NCBI RefSeq assembly: GCF_030625865.1
Contig: NZ_DAOUQB010000018.1
Coordinates: forward strand, 1 to 59,514
DNA from: Anaerotignum sp.
Lineage (GTDB): Bacteria > Bacillota > Clostridia > Lachnospirales > Anaerotignaceae
Reading direction: 5' to 3'
DNA length: 59,514 bases
Shown here: in pieces, positions 52,310-59,514 of the stretch
Position numbering within the stretch: the first letter of the stretch is position 1
Layout of the letters: each line of letters starts with the position of its first letter
The notes under the pieces: generated by a model
Told to the model about the DNA's origin: nothing
Database searches by the model: none
Seen by the model: only the letters and a program-made list of their open reading frames with translations
Position numbers and translations under genes: made by a program

Positions 52310-53272
52310 ATGATTGAAATAGTATTTAGTGAAAGTGCATGTGGTAGTCTGAAAATGGCACAGCATTACGGCAAAGATGACTATATTGGATGTGGATGTT
52401 GTACCGGAGTATTTATTAGCAAGCATGATGGCAGCCAACCAACACCCGAGGAAATTTATAAAACTGAAAAGAAAGCTGAAGAACAAAATCGTTTAGACTG
52501 GGAAAATTCTATTCCTATGGGAGGGAATCCCGAAGATGTTTTTGGATTTAATTTGATGTTAAGTGTGGGAAATATTTCTTCTGATGATTTTGTTAAAGGA
52601 CGACAAGAAACTATAGAATCTTTGTGGAGCATTTATCCCGACAATCCATCATTTGACCTTGTCAACGAACTCCATAAAGGAATTGCGGCTATTCGCAATC
52701 GGTTGACTCAGAATGATGACGTTCGCATTTGGTATAGCAATCAACCGGATGAGATGTGTGGTTTATACTGGTTTATGTGGGAGCTTGAACATCTTACAAA
52801 AAAGCCCAAGACAATATATATAGTAAAACTACCCGACCACGAATACAGAGAAAATAATACCGTTGTCAGTCATACCGATTGGGGTGAAATTTCTCCGGGT
52901 GAATGGCATCGATACACCCCATTTGCAGAAGTTACAACAGAAGTTTTTCGCAAGCGCTGTGCTTTAAAATGGGAAACTTTGCAATCTGAGAATGCACCTT
53001 TACGAATAGTTCTGAATGGGCAACTTCATAGTGTGTCAGAAAGCATTTACGATGAACTTATCTATCGTGAAATTGATAATCAAAAAGATGTATTTCAAGA
53101 AGCTATGTTAATTGGGACTGTCCTCGGAAAATACCAACTCGGGATCGGGGATGCATGGGTAGCAAATCGTATTCAAAAAATGATCGCTGACGGAAGGCTT
53201 TCTATCGCAAGCCAACATGTTGAAGAAATGCCAAGCTATCATCGAATGTTAAGAAAAAAAAAGTGTTTTTAA
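52310..53272 (+). CDS. DUF1835/DUF3658 protein
   Basis: A 320-residue protein with an N-terminal DUF1835-type region (MIEIVFSESACGSLKMAQHY; DDVRIWYSNQPDEMCGLYWF) and a C-terminal DUF3658-like region (YDELIYREIDNQKDVFQEAM; VLGKYQLGIGDAWVANRIQK). Members are widespread in Firmicutes and have no known reaction. GTGGAGG precedes the ATG. It stands alone, with its own terminator at 53284-53310, after the two-component system. Confidence 0.78.
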   Translation: MIEIVFSESACGSLKMAQHYGKDDYIGCGCCTGVFISKHDGSQPTPEEIYKTEKKAEEQNRLDWENSIPMGGNPEDVFGFNLMLSVGNISSDDFVKGRQETIESLWSIYPDNPSFDLVNELHKGIAAIRNRLTQNDDVRIWYSNQPDEMCGLYWFMWELEHLTKKPKTIYIVKLPDHEYRENNTVVSHTDWGEISPGEWHRYTPFAEVTTEVFRKRCALKWETLQSENAPLRIVLNGQLHSVSESIYDELIYREIDNQKDVFQEAMLIGTVLGKYQLGIGDAWVANRIQKMIADGRLSIASQHVEEMPSYHRMLRKKKCF

Positions 53273-53283
53273 TAGTTTGAAAC

Positions 53284-53310
53284 GAGCCACTACACTCGGT
53301 GTAGTGGCTC
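53284..53310 (+). terminator. Terminator of the DUF1835 gene
   Basis: GAGCCACTACAC and its exact complement surround the loop TCG, 12 bases after the stop; TTGCTTT follows. Confidence 0.85.
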
Positions 53311-53448
53311 TTGCTTTGCCTACATATCCAATATCGTTCAGGGTATCCTTGCAAAAGGACTGTGAGCATTTTTTATTTTCATGATGGTTAGCGCTTTACA
53401 TGAAGGTGCTATGAATTGGAAAAAACTTATTTATCTAAGCATTGTTTA

Positions 53449-54630
53449 TCATTTCTCCGCATTTGCTATAATGTTTTCTACTGCATACTTTATAAAAGCA
53501 GGATCAGTCGCCAAATTCAGGCGGATAAACCCATGATAGTTTTCTCCGAACCATTCTCCATAATCCACCGCTAGTCTGCATCTTCTTTGAACAAAATCCA
53601 TGGTCTGCTCCGGCTCTACATAACTTCGCAAATCAAGCAATACCAGATATGTCCCTTCCAAAGCGCACACTTTCAATTTCGGCAGCCTTTTGTTCAATTC
53701 ATTCCTAAGATACTGATAATTATCGCGAACAACATCAAGTACATGTCCTAACCATTCCTCACCGTATGTGTAGCCTGCCTTTGTTGCAACCATTCCCATA
53801 ACGCTAACTTCTGTCCGGTTCAAAGCAGATGCGAATTTATCATAAATCATTCTAAGCTCATCATTTATAATAATAATGTGCGAATGAAGAAGCGTAGCCA
53901 AATTAAATGTCTTAGATGCTGAATTCAGAGTAATCACTATATCCTGATATTTACCTTTTGACACAACTGCAGCCGGCACAAACGGCTTATCTCCTAATAC
54001 GATATCCTGATGAATCTCATCACTGACAACCAAAACGTTGTGCTTCCGGCAGATAGCCAGCACCTTTTCAAGTTCTTCCTCCGACCACACTCTACCCACT
54101 GGATTATGAGGAGAACACTGAATAAACAGTTTCACCTGATTATTCACAATGGCTTTCTCAATTGTCTCATAGTCCATAGTAAAATATCCGTCATTATAAG
54201 CTAACTCCACTTTTACCAGTTTCCGTTCATTATTGGTAACCACGTTATGAAACGGATAATATACTGGTGTCAAAATCATACAGGCATCGCCCGTCCTTGT
54301 AAATGCATTAATCATCCATGCAATCGCTGTCACACATCCGGTCGAAAACCTTACCCACTCCTTTTGAACAGGAAAGTGATACCGTCGATCCATCCAGTTA
54401 GAAAATATCTGATAATACTCTTCCGACACACAACTATATCCAAATACACCTTGATGCGTCCTCTTGACCATTGCATTCACAATCTCATCGCAGGTTTTAA
54501 ATTCCATATCTGCTACCCACATGGCAATCAAGTCGCTTTCTCCAAACTTCTCTTTCAGACCATCCCACTTTGTACAGTCTGTTCCATGGCGATCCACCAA
54601 GTATCTATGTAAAAACTCCTGTTTATCCAT
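53449..54630 (-). CDS. MalY/PatB-family PLP C-S lyase, copy 1
   Basis: A 393-residue fold-type I enzyme of the MalY/PatB group, which split cystathionine or cysteine conjugates into a thiol, pyruvate and ammonia; some also transaminate. FGESDLIAMWVADMEFKTCD is the typical N-terminus, NPVGRVWSEEELEKV follows, and the PLP lysine lies in LNSASKTFNLATLLHS. RFSTGCVTAIAWMINAFT is the cofactor-loop block. It is the last gene of an operon with copy 2, an NhaC-type transporter and RidA. AGGTTGG is a weak binding site. Confidence 0.9.
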   Translation of the reverse strand: MDKQEFLHRYLVDRHGTDCTKWDGLKEKFGESDLIAMWVADMEFKTCDEIVNAMVKRTHQGVFGYSCVSEEYYQIFSNWMDRRYHFPVQKEWVRFSTGCVTAIAWMINAFTRTGDACMILTPVYYPFHNVVTNNERKLVKVELAYNDGYFTMDYETIEKAIVNNQVKLFIQCSPHNPVGRVWSEEELEKVLAICRKHNVLVVSDEIHQDIVLGDKPFVPAAVVSKGKYQDIVITLNSASKTFNLATLLHSHIIIINDELRMIYDKFASALNRTEVSVMGMVATKAGYTYGEEWLGHVLDVVRDNYQYLRNELNKRLPKLKVCALEGTYLVLLDLRSYVEPEQTMDFVQRRCRLAVDYGEWFGENYHGFIRLNLATDPAFIKYAVENIIANAEK

Positions 54631-54663
54631 GTAACCAACCTTCCTATGTTTTTTTCGGCATTG

Positions 54664-55035
54664 TTACTTTTTCACAGCAACCGCTTCAATCTCACATAAA
54701 ACTCCCTTTGGCAGGGTCTTTACGGCTACACAGCTTCTGGCAGGTTTGGATAGGAAATACTTTGCATATACTTCATTGAATGCCGCAAAGTCAGCCATAT
54801 CAGCCAGAAAACAAGTCGTTTTAAATACCTTTTCAAGCCCGCTTCCCCCAGCATTTAGAATCGCTCCCACATTCCTACAGCTCTGTTCTGCCTGCGCAGC
54901 AATTCCTTCGGGTGTTGTTCCATTTTCCGGATTTACCGGAATCTGTCCTGATGTATAAATCACTCCATTTACTTCAAAGCCCTGAGAGTACGGTCCAATT
55001 GCACCAGGTGCTTTCATTGTCTCAATTACCTTCAT
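54664..55035 (-). CDS. ridA: RidA-family enamine/imine deaminase, second copy
   Basis: A 123-residue RidA with KAPGAIGPYSQGFEVNG, TSGQIPVNPENG, and RSCVAVKTLPKGVLCEIEAV with the conserved Arg. It lies between a transporter and a C-S lyase, both on the same strand with gaps of 21 and 33 bases. It would clear the aminoacrylate released by the lyases. It differs considerably from the copy at 6594, so it is not a recent duplicate. Confidence 0.93.
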   Translation of the reverse strand: MKVIETMKAPGAIGPYSQGFEVNGVIYTSGQIPVNPENGTTPEGIAAQAEQSCRNVGAILNAGGSGLEKVFKTTCFLADMADFAAFNEVYAKYFLSKPARSCVAVKTLPKGVLCEIEAVAVKK

Positions 55036-55056
55036 TCTAAAATCCTCCTTATTTAG

Positions 55057-56394
55057 TCAATTTTCTTTTTCTTCCTTTGTCCTCAATAGTCCGAACTGAA
55101 TAGTAATACATGTAAACAGAAGCAATAAAATGGGATAAAAGGCAAACCGTACAATTTCAAGATACGTCGCTCCTCCATATTGCTGTACCAGAAGAACACT
55201 GCTATCATGTGGAACCAGCATCAGAATTGCGCAGGTGAAAATATCCAGAAGGCTCGCCAATCGCTTAGGGGCAATCTTATACTTGGAACCCAGTTCCTTT
55301 GCAACTGGTGCAGTGATGATAATTGCAACCGGATTGTTTAACGTCGTACCTGATATTACCATACTCACCAATGAAATTAGATATTCACAGCCTTTTCTAC
55401 TCTTTATTTTCTCATTCATTGACTGAACCAACCATGCAATACCTCCATAGTATTTTATTAGTTCAATCAACCCTGATACCAGCATAGAAAATACCGCAAG
55501 GAAAAACATGTCTTCCATACCAGCTCCGATCGCCATTGTCCACTCAAAAAAAGTAACTGTCCCCATGGCCATTCCAATGATTCCTGCCATCAATATCCCT
55601 ATCAACAAAACCATAAGCACATCCAGACCAGCAATTGCAGTAATGAGAACCGTTATATATGGTAATACTTCAAGCATACTATAATGAAGTCCTTCTGTAT
55701 CCACTGGCCCACTCCCATTTGCACCCAAAACTGCATAGAGGATAATCGTAATCACTGCCGCAGGAAATGCTATTAGAAAGTTCATCTTAAACTTGTCTTT
55801 CATCTCCGCACCAACACCCTTTGTAGCACAAATTGTTGTATCGGAAATCATGGACAGGTTATCACCGAAATATGCACCTGCAATCACTGCGGCACCTGCC
55901 ATTGCTACATTCAACCCCGCTCCCTTGGCTACTGCCACTGCAACCGGAATCATGGCGACCTGCGTTCCCATGGATGTACCAATACAGGTAGAAATAAAGC
56001 AGGTTACAATAAAAATACCGGGAATGAGAAAATTGGATGGAATTAAGGTAAGTCCCATATTCACAATAGACTCTTTACCTCCCATGGCTGCAGCCGCAGA
56101 AGAGAATCCTCCGGCCATTAAAACAATAATACCAAGGAGCATAACCCCTGAACTGCCTGCACCTTTACAGTAAATATCAATTTTTTTGCTAATAGATGTC
56201 TTTCTGTCATAAAATATCATTGCAACAATAATGGCTGCCATAACAGCAACGTATCGGGGCATTTTTCCAAATGGGTTTTCTGCTCCCATGATAGTGAACA
56301 CAACTCCGCATCCAACATATAGGCCTAAAAAAATCAACATTGGTAGAAACGCCAGTGCCTTGTAATTTTTGTTACACCTCTCATCCATATACAT
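55057..56394 (-). CDS. NhaC-family Na+-coupled transporter
   Basis: A 445-residue polytopic protein (11-12 TM) of the NhaC / ion-transporter superfamily (CIGTSMGTQVAMIPVAVAVA, GAYFGDNLSMISDTTICATK, SGTTLNNPVAIIITAPVA). Members exchange Na+/H+ or carry amino acids such as methionine, malate or lysine. Within an operon of C-S lyases and RidA, uptake of a sulfur amino acid is more likely than pH control (inference). The family assignment is solid. Confidence 0.88.
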   Translation of the reverse strand: MYMDERCNKNYKALAFLPMLIFLGLYVGCGVVFTIMGAENPFGKMPRYVAVMAAIIVAMIFYDRKTSISKKIDIYCKGAGSSGVMLLGIIVLMAGGFSSAAAAMGGKESIVNMGLTLIPSNFLIPGIFIVTCFISTCIGTSMGTQVAMIPVAVAVAKGAGLNVAMAGAAVIAGAYFGDNLSMISDTTICATKGVGAEMKDKFKMNFLIAFPAAVITIILYAVLGANGSGPVDTEGLHYSMLEVLPYITVLITAIAGLDVLMVLLIGILMAGIIGMAMGTVTFFEWTMAIGAGMEDMFFLAVFSMLVSGLIELIKYYGGIAWLVQSMNEKIKSRKGCEYLISLVSMVISGTTLNNPVAIIITAPVAKELGSKYKIAPKRLASLLDIFTCAILMLVPHDSSVLLVQQYGGATYLEIVRFAFYPILLLLFTCITIQFGLLRTKEEKEN

Positions 56395-56488
56395 TTACCC
56401 CTTCCCACAATTTAAAAAGCCTTGCTAAGACCTCATTTAAATCAAATGTTTTCAATCGTTTCTCCAGTATAAAAATAGTCACGTGTGT

Positions 56489-57706
56489 TTATTCGCCCTT
56501 GTATTTCTCCGTATGTTTCGTATTCACTGCCTCACAGATGCGTTTCATGCCCTCAGCCAGCGTTGCCTTCGGACGTGCTAAATTCAAACGAATAAAACCA
56601 TCCGAATTCTGCACAAACATATTTCCGCCCTCCAGCAGAACGCCTGCCTTATAAGCAAAGAACAACGGCAGTTCCTCATCAGGTTCAAAATATTCATTCA
56701 GATCTACCCAAGCTAAATACGTTGCTTCAGAAATATGATATCTGGCTTTGGGTAAATGCGCCGACAAATACTCTCCTACAAACCGAAAATTTTCATCCAG
56801 ATATGCCCGAAGTTCTTCCAGCCATACATTACCTTTTTCATAAGCAGCTTGTGCTGCTGCAATACTTAGAGGATTGTCAAAATTATAATGCCGACTTAGC
56901 CATACCTCTCTTAACTTTTCATTGCGAATTATAATATTGGAAATCATTAATCCAGCTAGATTAAAGGTCTTGCTGGGTGCCATAGCCGTGATCAGCCTCT
57001 CATAATCCGGCATAATTTTTCCAAGGGGAATGTGTTTCTGATTCAACCGAATTAAATCACAGTGAATTTCATCAGAAATCACCCATAAATTATATTTCTT
57101 AATGATTTCAGCGAGCTTTTTCAGTTCTTCTTCCTTCCATACCCGTCCGCTGGGATTGTGGGGATTGCAGAATATAAACAACGTCGTTTTTTCATCCGCT
57201 GCCTTCTTTTCAAAATCCTTAAAATCAATGGAATACTGTCCATCTTCATTTTTTAAGTCGGAGCATACATAGTCCCGTTTGTTAAAATCTGCCGCATATT
57301 TAAAATATGCATAGGAAGGGGTCAGAAAGAGAACCTTTTCGTCCGTCTTGCAGATATACTCTACCAACTCATACAATGCCGGAATAATACCGTTTGACAT
57401 CACCAATTCTTTTCTATGAAAGGTCCAGTCATAACGGTTTTTACACCATCCTGAAAACGCATCATAGTAACTCTTTTCAAATACTCTGGTATAACCAAAA
57501 ATCCGTTTTTCCAATCGCTCCTTAATTCCATCAATTACTACATCCGGTGTGGCAAATTCCATATCCGCTACCCACATTCTGATAAATTCCTCATCTTTGT
57601 AGGGAAATGTCATACTCTCATCAGCATGAAAAATGTAATCACGAAAACCATCTGTATTCATGGCATTCGTATGCTGCCTGTCAATAACTTCATCAAAATT
57701 GTACAT
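56489..57706 (-). CDS. MalY/PatB-family PLP C-S lyase, copy 2
   Basis: A 405-residue MalY/PatB enzyme (FPYKDEEFIRMWVADMEFAT; NPHNPSGRVWKEEELKKLAE; MAPSKTFNLAGLMISN with the PLP lysine). It is the first gene of the operon, separated from a divergent XRE regulator by 240 bases. It is only moderately similar to copy 1, so the two probably act on different substrates or do different half-reactions (lyase versus aminotransferase). Confidence 0.9.
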   Translation of the reverse strand: MYNFDEVIDRQHTNAMNTDGFRDYIFHADESMTFPYKDEEFIRMWVADMEFATPDVVIDGIKERLEKRIFGYTRVFEKSYYDAFSGWCKNRYDWTFHRKELVMSNGIIPALYELVEYICKTDEKVLFLTPSYAYFKYAADFNKRDYVCSDLKNEDGQYSIDFKDFEKKAADEKTTLFIFCNPHNPSGRVWKEEELKKLAEIIKKYNLWVISDEIHCDLIRLNQKHIPLGKIMPDYERLITAMAPSKTFNLAGLMISNIIIRNEKLREVWLSRHYNFDNPLSIAAAQAAYEKGNVWLEELRAYLDENFRFVGEYLSAHLPKARYHISEATYLAWVDLNEYFEPDEELPLFFAYKAGVLLEGGNMFVQNSDGFIRLNLARPKATLAEGMKRICEAVNTKHTEKYKGE

Positions 57707-57820
57707 ATTTTTTCATTCCTTTCCTATTTTTTTGTGCATTCGCATCTTACGCTTTGTATTCTATCAATATAATCTCAAGACGTCAAAAAACCAATTTTTT
57801 CTTCACAATATATTTTTTCT

Positions 57821-57860
57821 TTGATTTTTTTCTTCTTTGTTGATTTTTTTCTTTTATAAT
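57821..57860 (+). promoter_or_regulatory. Direct repeat and -10 box upstream of the XRE regulator
   Basis: TTGATTTTTTTCTT occurs twice (57821-57834 and 57840-57853, 19 bases apart), directly before TATAAT (57855-57860). The start codon is 87 bases on. The repeat may be an operator; a weak dyad, ACAAAAAT / ATTTTTGT, lies further downstream. Confidence 0.5.
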
Positions 57861-57946
57861 GTTAAAATTTTTGTATACACAAAAATGCAATGAATTTTCG
57901 TGTATTTTTGTATTTTCAGGAAATTTCCCTCAAGGAGGAAAATCTC

Positions 57947-58654
57947 ATGGCAGAAATCAGCATTGAAATAGGAAAACGCATTCGAAATTTTAGAAAAAAG
58001 CGAAATTTAACTCTGGATGAAATGTCAAATATTATTTGTAAAAGCAAATCAACAATTTCCAAATATGAAAAGGGGGAAATTGCTGTAGACATTGAAACGT
58101 TATATGAGTTGGCTGATGCACTCCATATACACGTTGAACAATTGCTATACTGCAACCCGAAAAAAATTTCTTATCTTACATCTACCAGTTGTCCGGCTTT
58201 TTTTAACGGGATTTCACAATTTTTTTCCTATGTCTTTGATGGAAGAACAAATCAAATAATTCGTTGTGTATTTGATCTTTTGTCTGAAGTAGAACATAAT
58301 AGATATAAAATCATAATGTATATGAACTTTTCTGACTATAACCATTACCAGCATTGTGAAAATACCTATTGTGGATACATAGAACATTATGATGCCGTTA
58401 CAAATATTGAACTCACAAACCAGTATATGCCTATGGAAAAAGCCAGCGTTCAAATTTTAGCTTCCCATCTGGATTCCGACACTAAGTGGGGATTATGGAA
58501 TGGTTTGTCATCACGTCCGATGATGCCCATAGCAACGAAAATGCTCTTCTCTAAAATTCTGCTGAAAGAAGATGCCATGCTTGTCAAACAATTAAAGATC
58601 TCAAAAGAAGATATTCGTTTATTTCGACTTTACAATATGCTCTCTGTCACCTAA
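57947..58654 (+). CDS. XRE-family regulator with C-terminal sensor region
   Basis: A 235-residue protein. Its N-terminal XRE helix-turn-helix lies at residues 5-62 (IGKRIRNFRKKRNLTLDEMS, then STISKYEKGEIAVDIETLYE), followed by a C-terminal region of about 165 residues with no recognised fold (YFCNPKK-type linker; RCVFDLLSEVEHNRYKIIMY). ATG 57947 follows AAGGAGG by 9 bases; an upstream in-frame extension to 57890 has no site. It is divergent from the C-S lyase/transporter operon and is its likely regulator (inference). Confidence 0.88.
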   Translation: MAEISIEIGKRIRNFRKKRNLTLDEMSNIICKSKSTISKYEKGEIAVDIETLYELADALHIHVEQLLYCNPKKISYLTSTSCPAFFNGISQFFSYVFDGRTNQIIRCVFDLLSEVEHNRYKIIMYMNFSDYNHYQHCENTYCGYIEHYDAVTNIELTNQYMPMEKASVQILASHLDSDTKWGLWNGLSSRPMMPIATKMLFSKILLKEDAMLVKQLKISKEDIRLFRLYNMLSVT

Positions 58655-58670
58655 TATTTTTGACACATAA

Positions 58671-58741
58671 AAAACTCCCTGAATAATCTCCAAGGTAATA
58701 CTGTCATCTGTATACCTTGAATAATTCGTCAGGGAGTTTAT
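58671..58741 (+). terminator. Terminator of the XRE regulator gene
   Basis: AAACTCCCTGA (58672-58682) and TCAGGGAGTTT (58729-58739) pair around a second hairpin (CAAGGTA...TATACCTTG), followed by TTTTTTC. It forms a cruciform-like double hairpin just after the stop. Confidence 0.8.
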
Positions 58742-58774
58742 TTTTTCAATCAAAAGTATTTAATTGGCTACTCA

Positions 58775-58947
58775 TTACAAATAGCCCAAAAAACCATATT
58801 TCACAGAGACCACTGTTTTTTTGCGTTCATCCGACATGATCCCTACATAAAAATAATTTTTGTTTCTTTCTTTAAAAATCTTAATTTTGTCCCACCAAAG
58901 CCTTGGTCATAATAGGTGGATACTTCTTGCTTTTTATCCTGTACCAT
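58775..58947 (-). pseudogene. Frameshifted small gene, unknown
   Basis: ATG 58947, after GGAGGATGAGAG, reads MVQDKKQEVSTYYDQGFGGT and then LRFLKKETK to a stop. One frame over, KIFKERNKNYFYVGIMSDER and KKTVVSVKYGFLGYL continue to 58775. The second frame is the natural continuation, so a one-base shift in the A run near GGTK breaks a protein of about 57 residues. No family recognised. Confidence 0.5.
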
Positions 58948-58984
58948 CTCTCATCCTCCTAATTTATCTAATCAATATTCTATA

Positions 58985-59380
58985 TCAACGTACCTCAGAA
59001 GGCGGTGCATTATAATCACACTTTTGACATTGCGTTAAAGCATGGTCAATGTCTTTCTTATAAAAAATTCCAGACCAGCCGCAAATGCTCTGTAAGATCG
59101 GAACCACAGACTTTCCCTTTTGCGTAAGACTGTATTCTACCCGGGGGGGTATTTCATCATAGGACTTTCTCTGCACAATCTCATCCTTAATCAGCGCCTT
59201 TAATGCCGAAGCCAGTACCGCATCCGTGATGTTCATCATTTCTTTTCTAATTCCACTATATCGCAAGATTTTCTTTTCATTAAGCACGCAAATAATTCTA
59301 GGCTTCCATTTTCCGCCAAAAATCTCAAGACCGTATTCCAAAGGACAGCGGATATCTTTATCCATTTTTTTTTGATACAT
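58985..59380 (-). CDS. HxlR-family transcriptional regulator
   Basis: A 131-residue winged-helix regulator of the HxlR type (CPLEYGLEIFGGKWKPRIIC; LRYSGIRKEMMNITDAVLAS; ALKALIKDEIVQRKSYDE; PPRVEYSLTQKGKSVVPILQ). The Cys near residue 13 is the typical redox or electrophile sensor of this family. A C-terminal CQKCDY pair is extra. It is followed by the broken small gene at 58775, probably once in the same operon. Such regulators often respond to thiol-reactive compounds. Confidence 0.9.
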   Translation of the reverse strand: MYQKKMDKDIRCPLEYGLEIFGGKWKPRIICVLNEKKILRYSGIRKEMMNITDAVLASALKALIKDEIVQRKSYDEIPPRVEYSLTQKGKSVVPILQSICGWSGIFYKKDIDHALTQCQKCDYNAPPSEVR

Positions 59381-59514
59381 GTTTTTCTCCTCCTCCTTTA
59401 TCTTTATTTATTATACGTAATACTCTCTGCGTTGGCAAGTTACTATGTATTTTAATAGTATCTAATTAATTTGTTAATATCTTGCCGCTCAAAAGTCAAT
59501 TCACTATAATAAGT

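Noticed and set aside
1-59514. Search for CRISPR arrays, tRNA/rRNA genes, retrons, toxin-antitoxin pairs and intact prophage
   Set aside because: No regularly spaced repeats, clover-leaf sequences, reverse transcriptase, phage structural genes or recognisable toxin pairs were seen by reading; a dedicated search could still find small RNAs.

Overview
The window looks like a low-G+C anaerobic Bacillota (class Clostridia, probably Lachnospirales; an Anaerotignum-like amino-acid fermenter is a reasonable but unproven guess). Reasons: strong AGGAGG ribosome binding sites, AT-rich intergenic DNA, a Clostridia-type secreted enzyme with SLH modules, oxygen-sensitive enzymes (a glycyl radical enzyme with its activase, a four-subunit 2-oxoacid:ferredoxin oxidoreductase), Na+-coupled amino-acid symporters and many PLP lyases. 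No rRNA, tRNA, CRISPR array or complete insertion sequence was seen.

Layout. 1-3320: decayed accessory DNA, with a frameshifted sigma-like gene, an IS66 scrap, two broken copies of an SH3-like secreted protein and an XRE scrap. 3365-7966: tryptophan catabolism, RidA - tryptophanase - Na+ symporter with a divergent YheO-like regulator. 8327-8901: a divergent pair of tiny HTH proteins around a 36-bp perfect palindrome. 9049-12868: small membrane proteins and a secreted M3-like peptidase with SLH modules, plus the stump of a paralogue. 13245-15045: two GNAT acetyltransferases (one with an in-frame stop), a symporter remnant and an IS110 remnant. 15260-19535: an XRE-cupin regulator, a glycyl radical enzyme and its activase. 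19724-23271: an HD-GYP phosphodiesterase and a chemoreceptor. 23619-27722: an alanine racemase remnant, an AGCS symporter, a PLP gamma-lyase-family enzyme and a MerR regulator. 29122-34832: a 2-oxoacid:ferredoxin oxidoreductase, a second PLP gamma-lyase-family enzyme and a divergent LysR regulator. 35036-37707: a NimA-like flavoprotein, a radical SAM protein and a MATE exporter, two of them preceded by attenuator-like hairpins. 38363-47125: a complete acetoin dehydrogenase operon with AcoX, a sigma-54 promoter and AcoR. 47512-52133: a CprABC/CprRK-like peptide-resistance ABC transporter and two-component system, visibly richer in G+C. 52310-53272: a DUF1835 protein. 53449-58654: two MalY/PatB C-S lyases, RidA and an NhaC-family transporter with a divergent XRE regulator. 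58775-59380: a broken small gene and an HxlR regulator.

How the parts work together. The recurring theme is a PLP enzyme that eliminates from or deaminates an amino acid, paired with a Na+-coupled transporter, RidA or a 2-oxoacid oxidoreductase, and its own regulator. There are four such modules, each with a different regulator family: YheO-like, MerR, LysR and XRE. They would feed pyruvate, 2-oxobutyrate, ammonia, thiols and indole into ferredoxin-linked fermentation. The acetoin operon gives another route to acetyl-CoA. The glycyl radical enzyme is the best candidate for an undescribed activity, because it has the Cys and Gly radical residues but lacks the Glu two residues after the Cys that the well-studied eliminases share.
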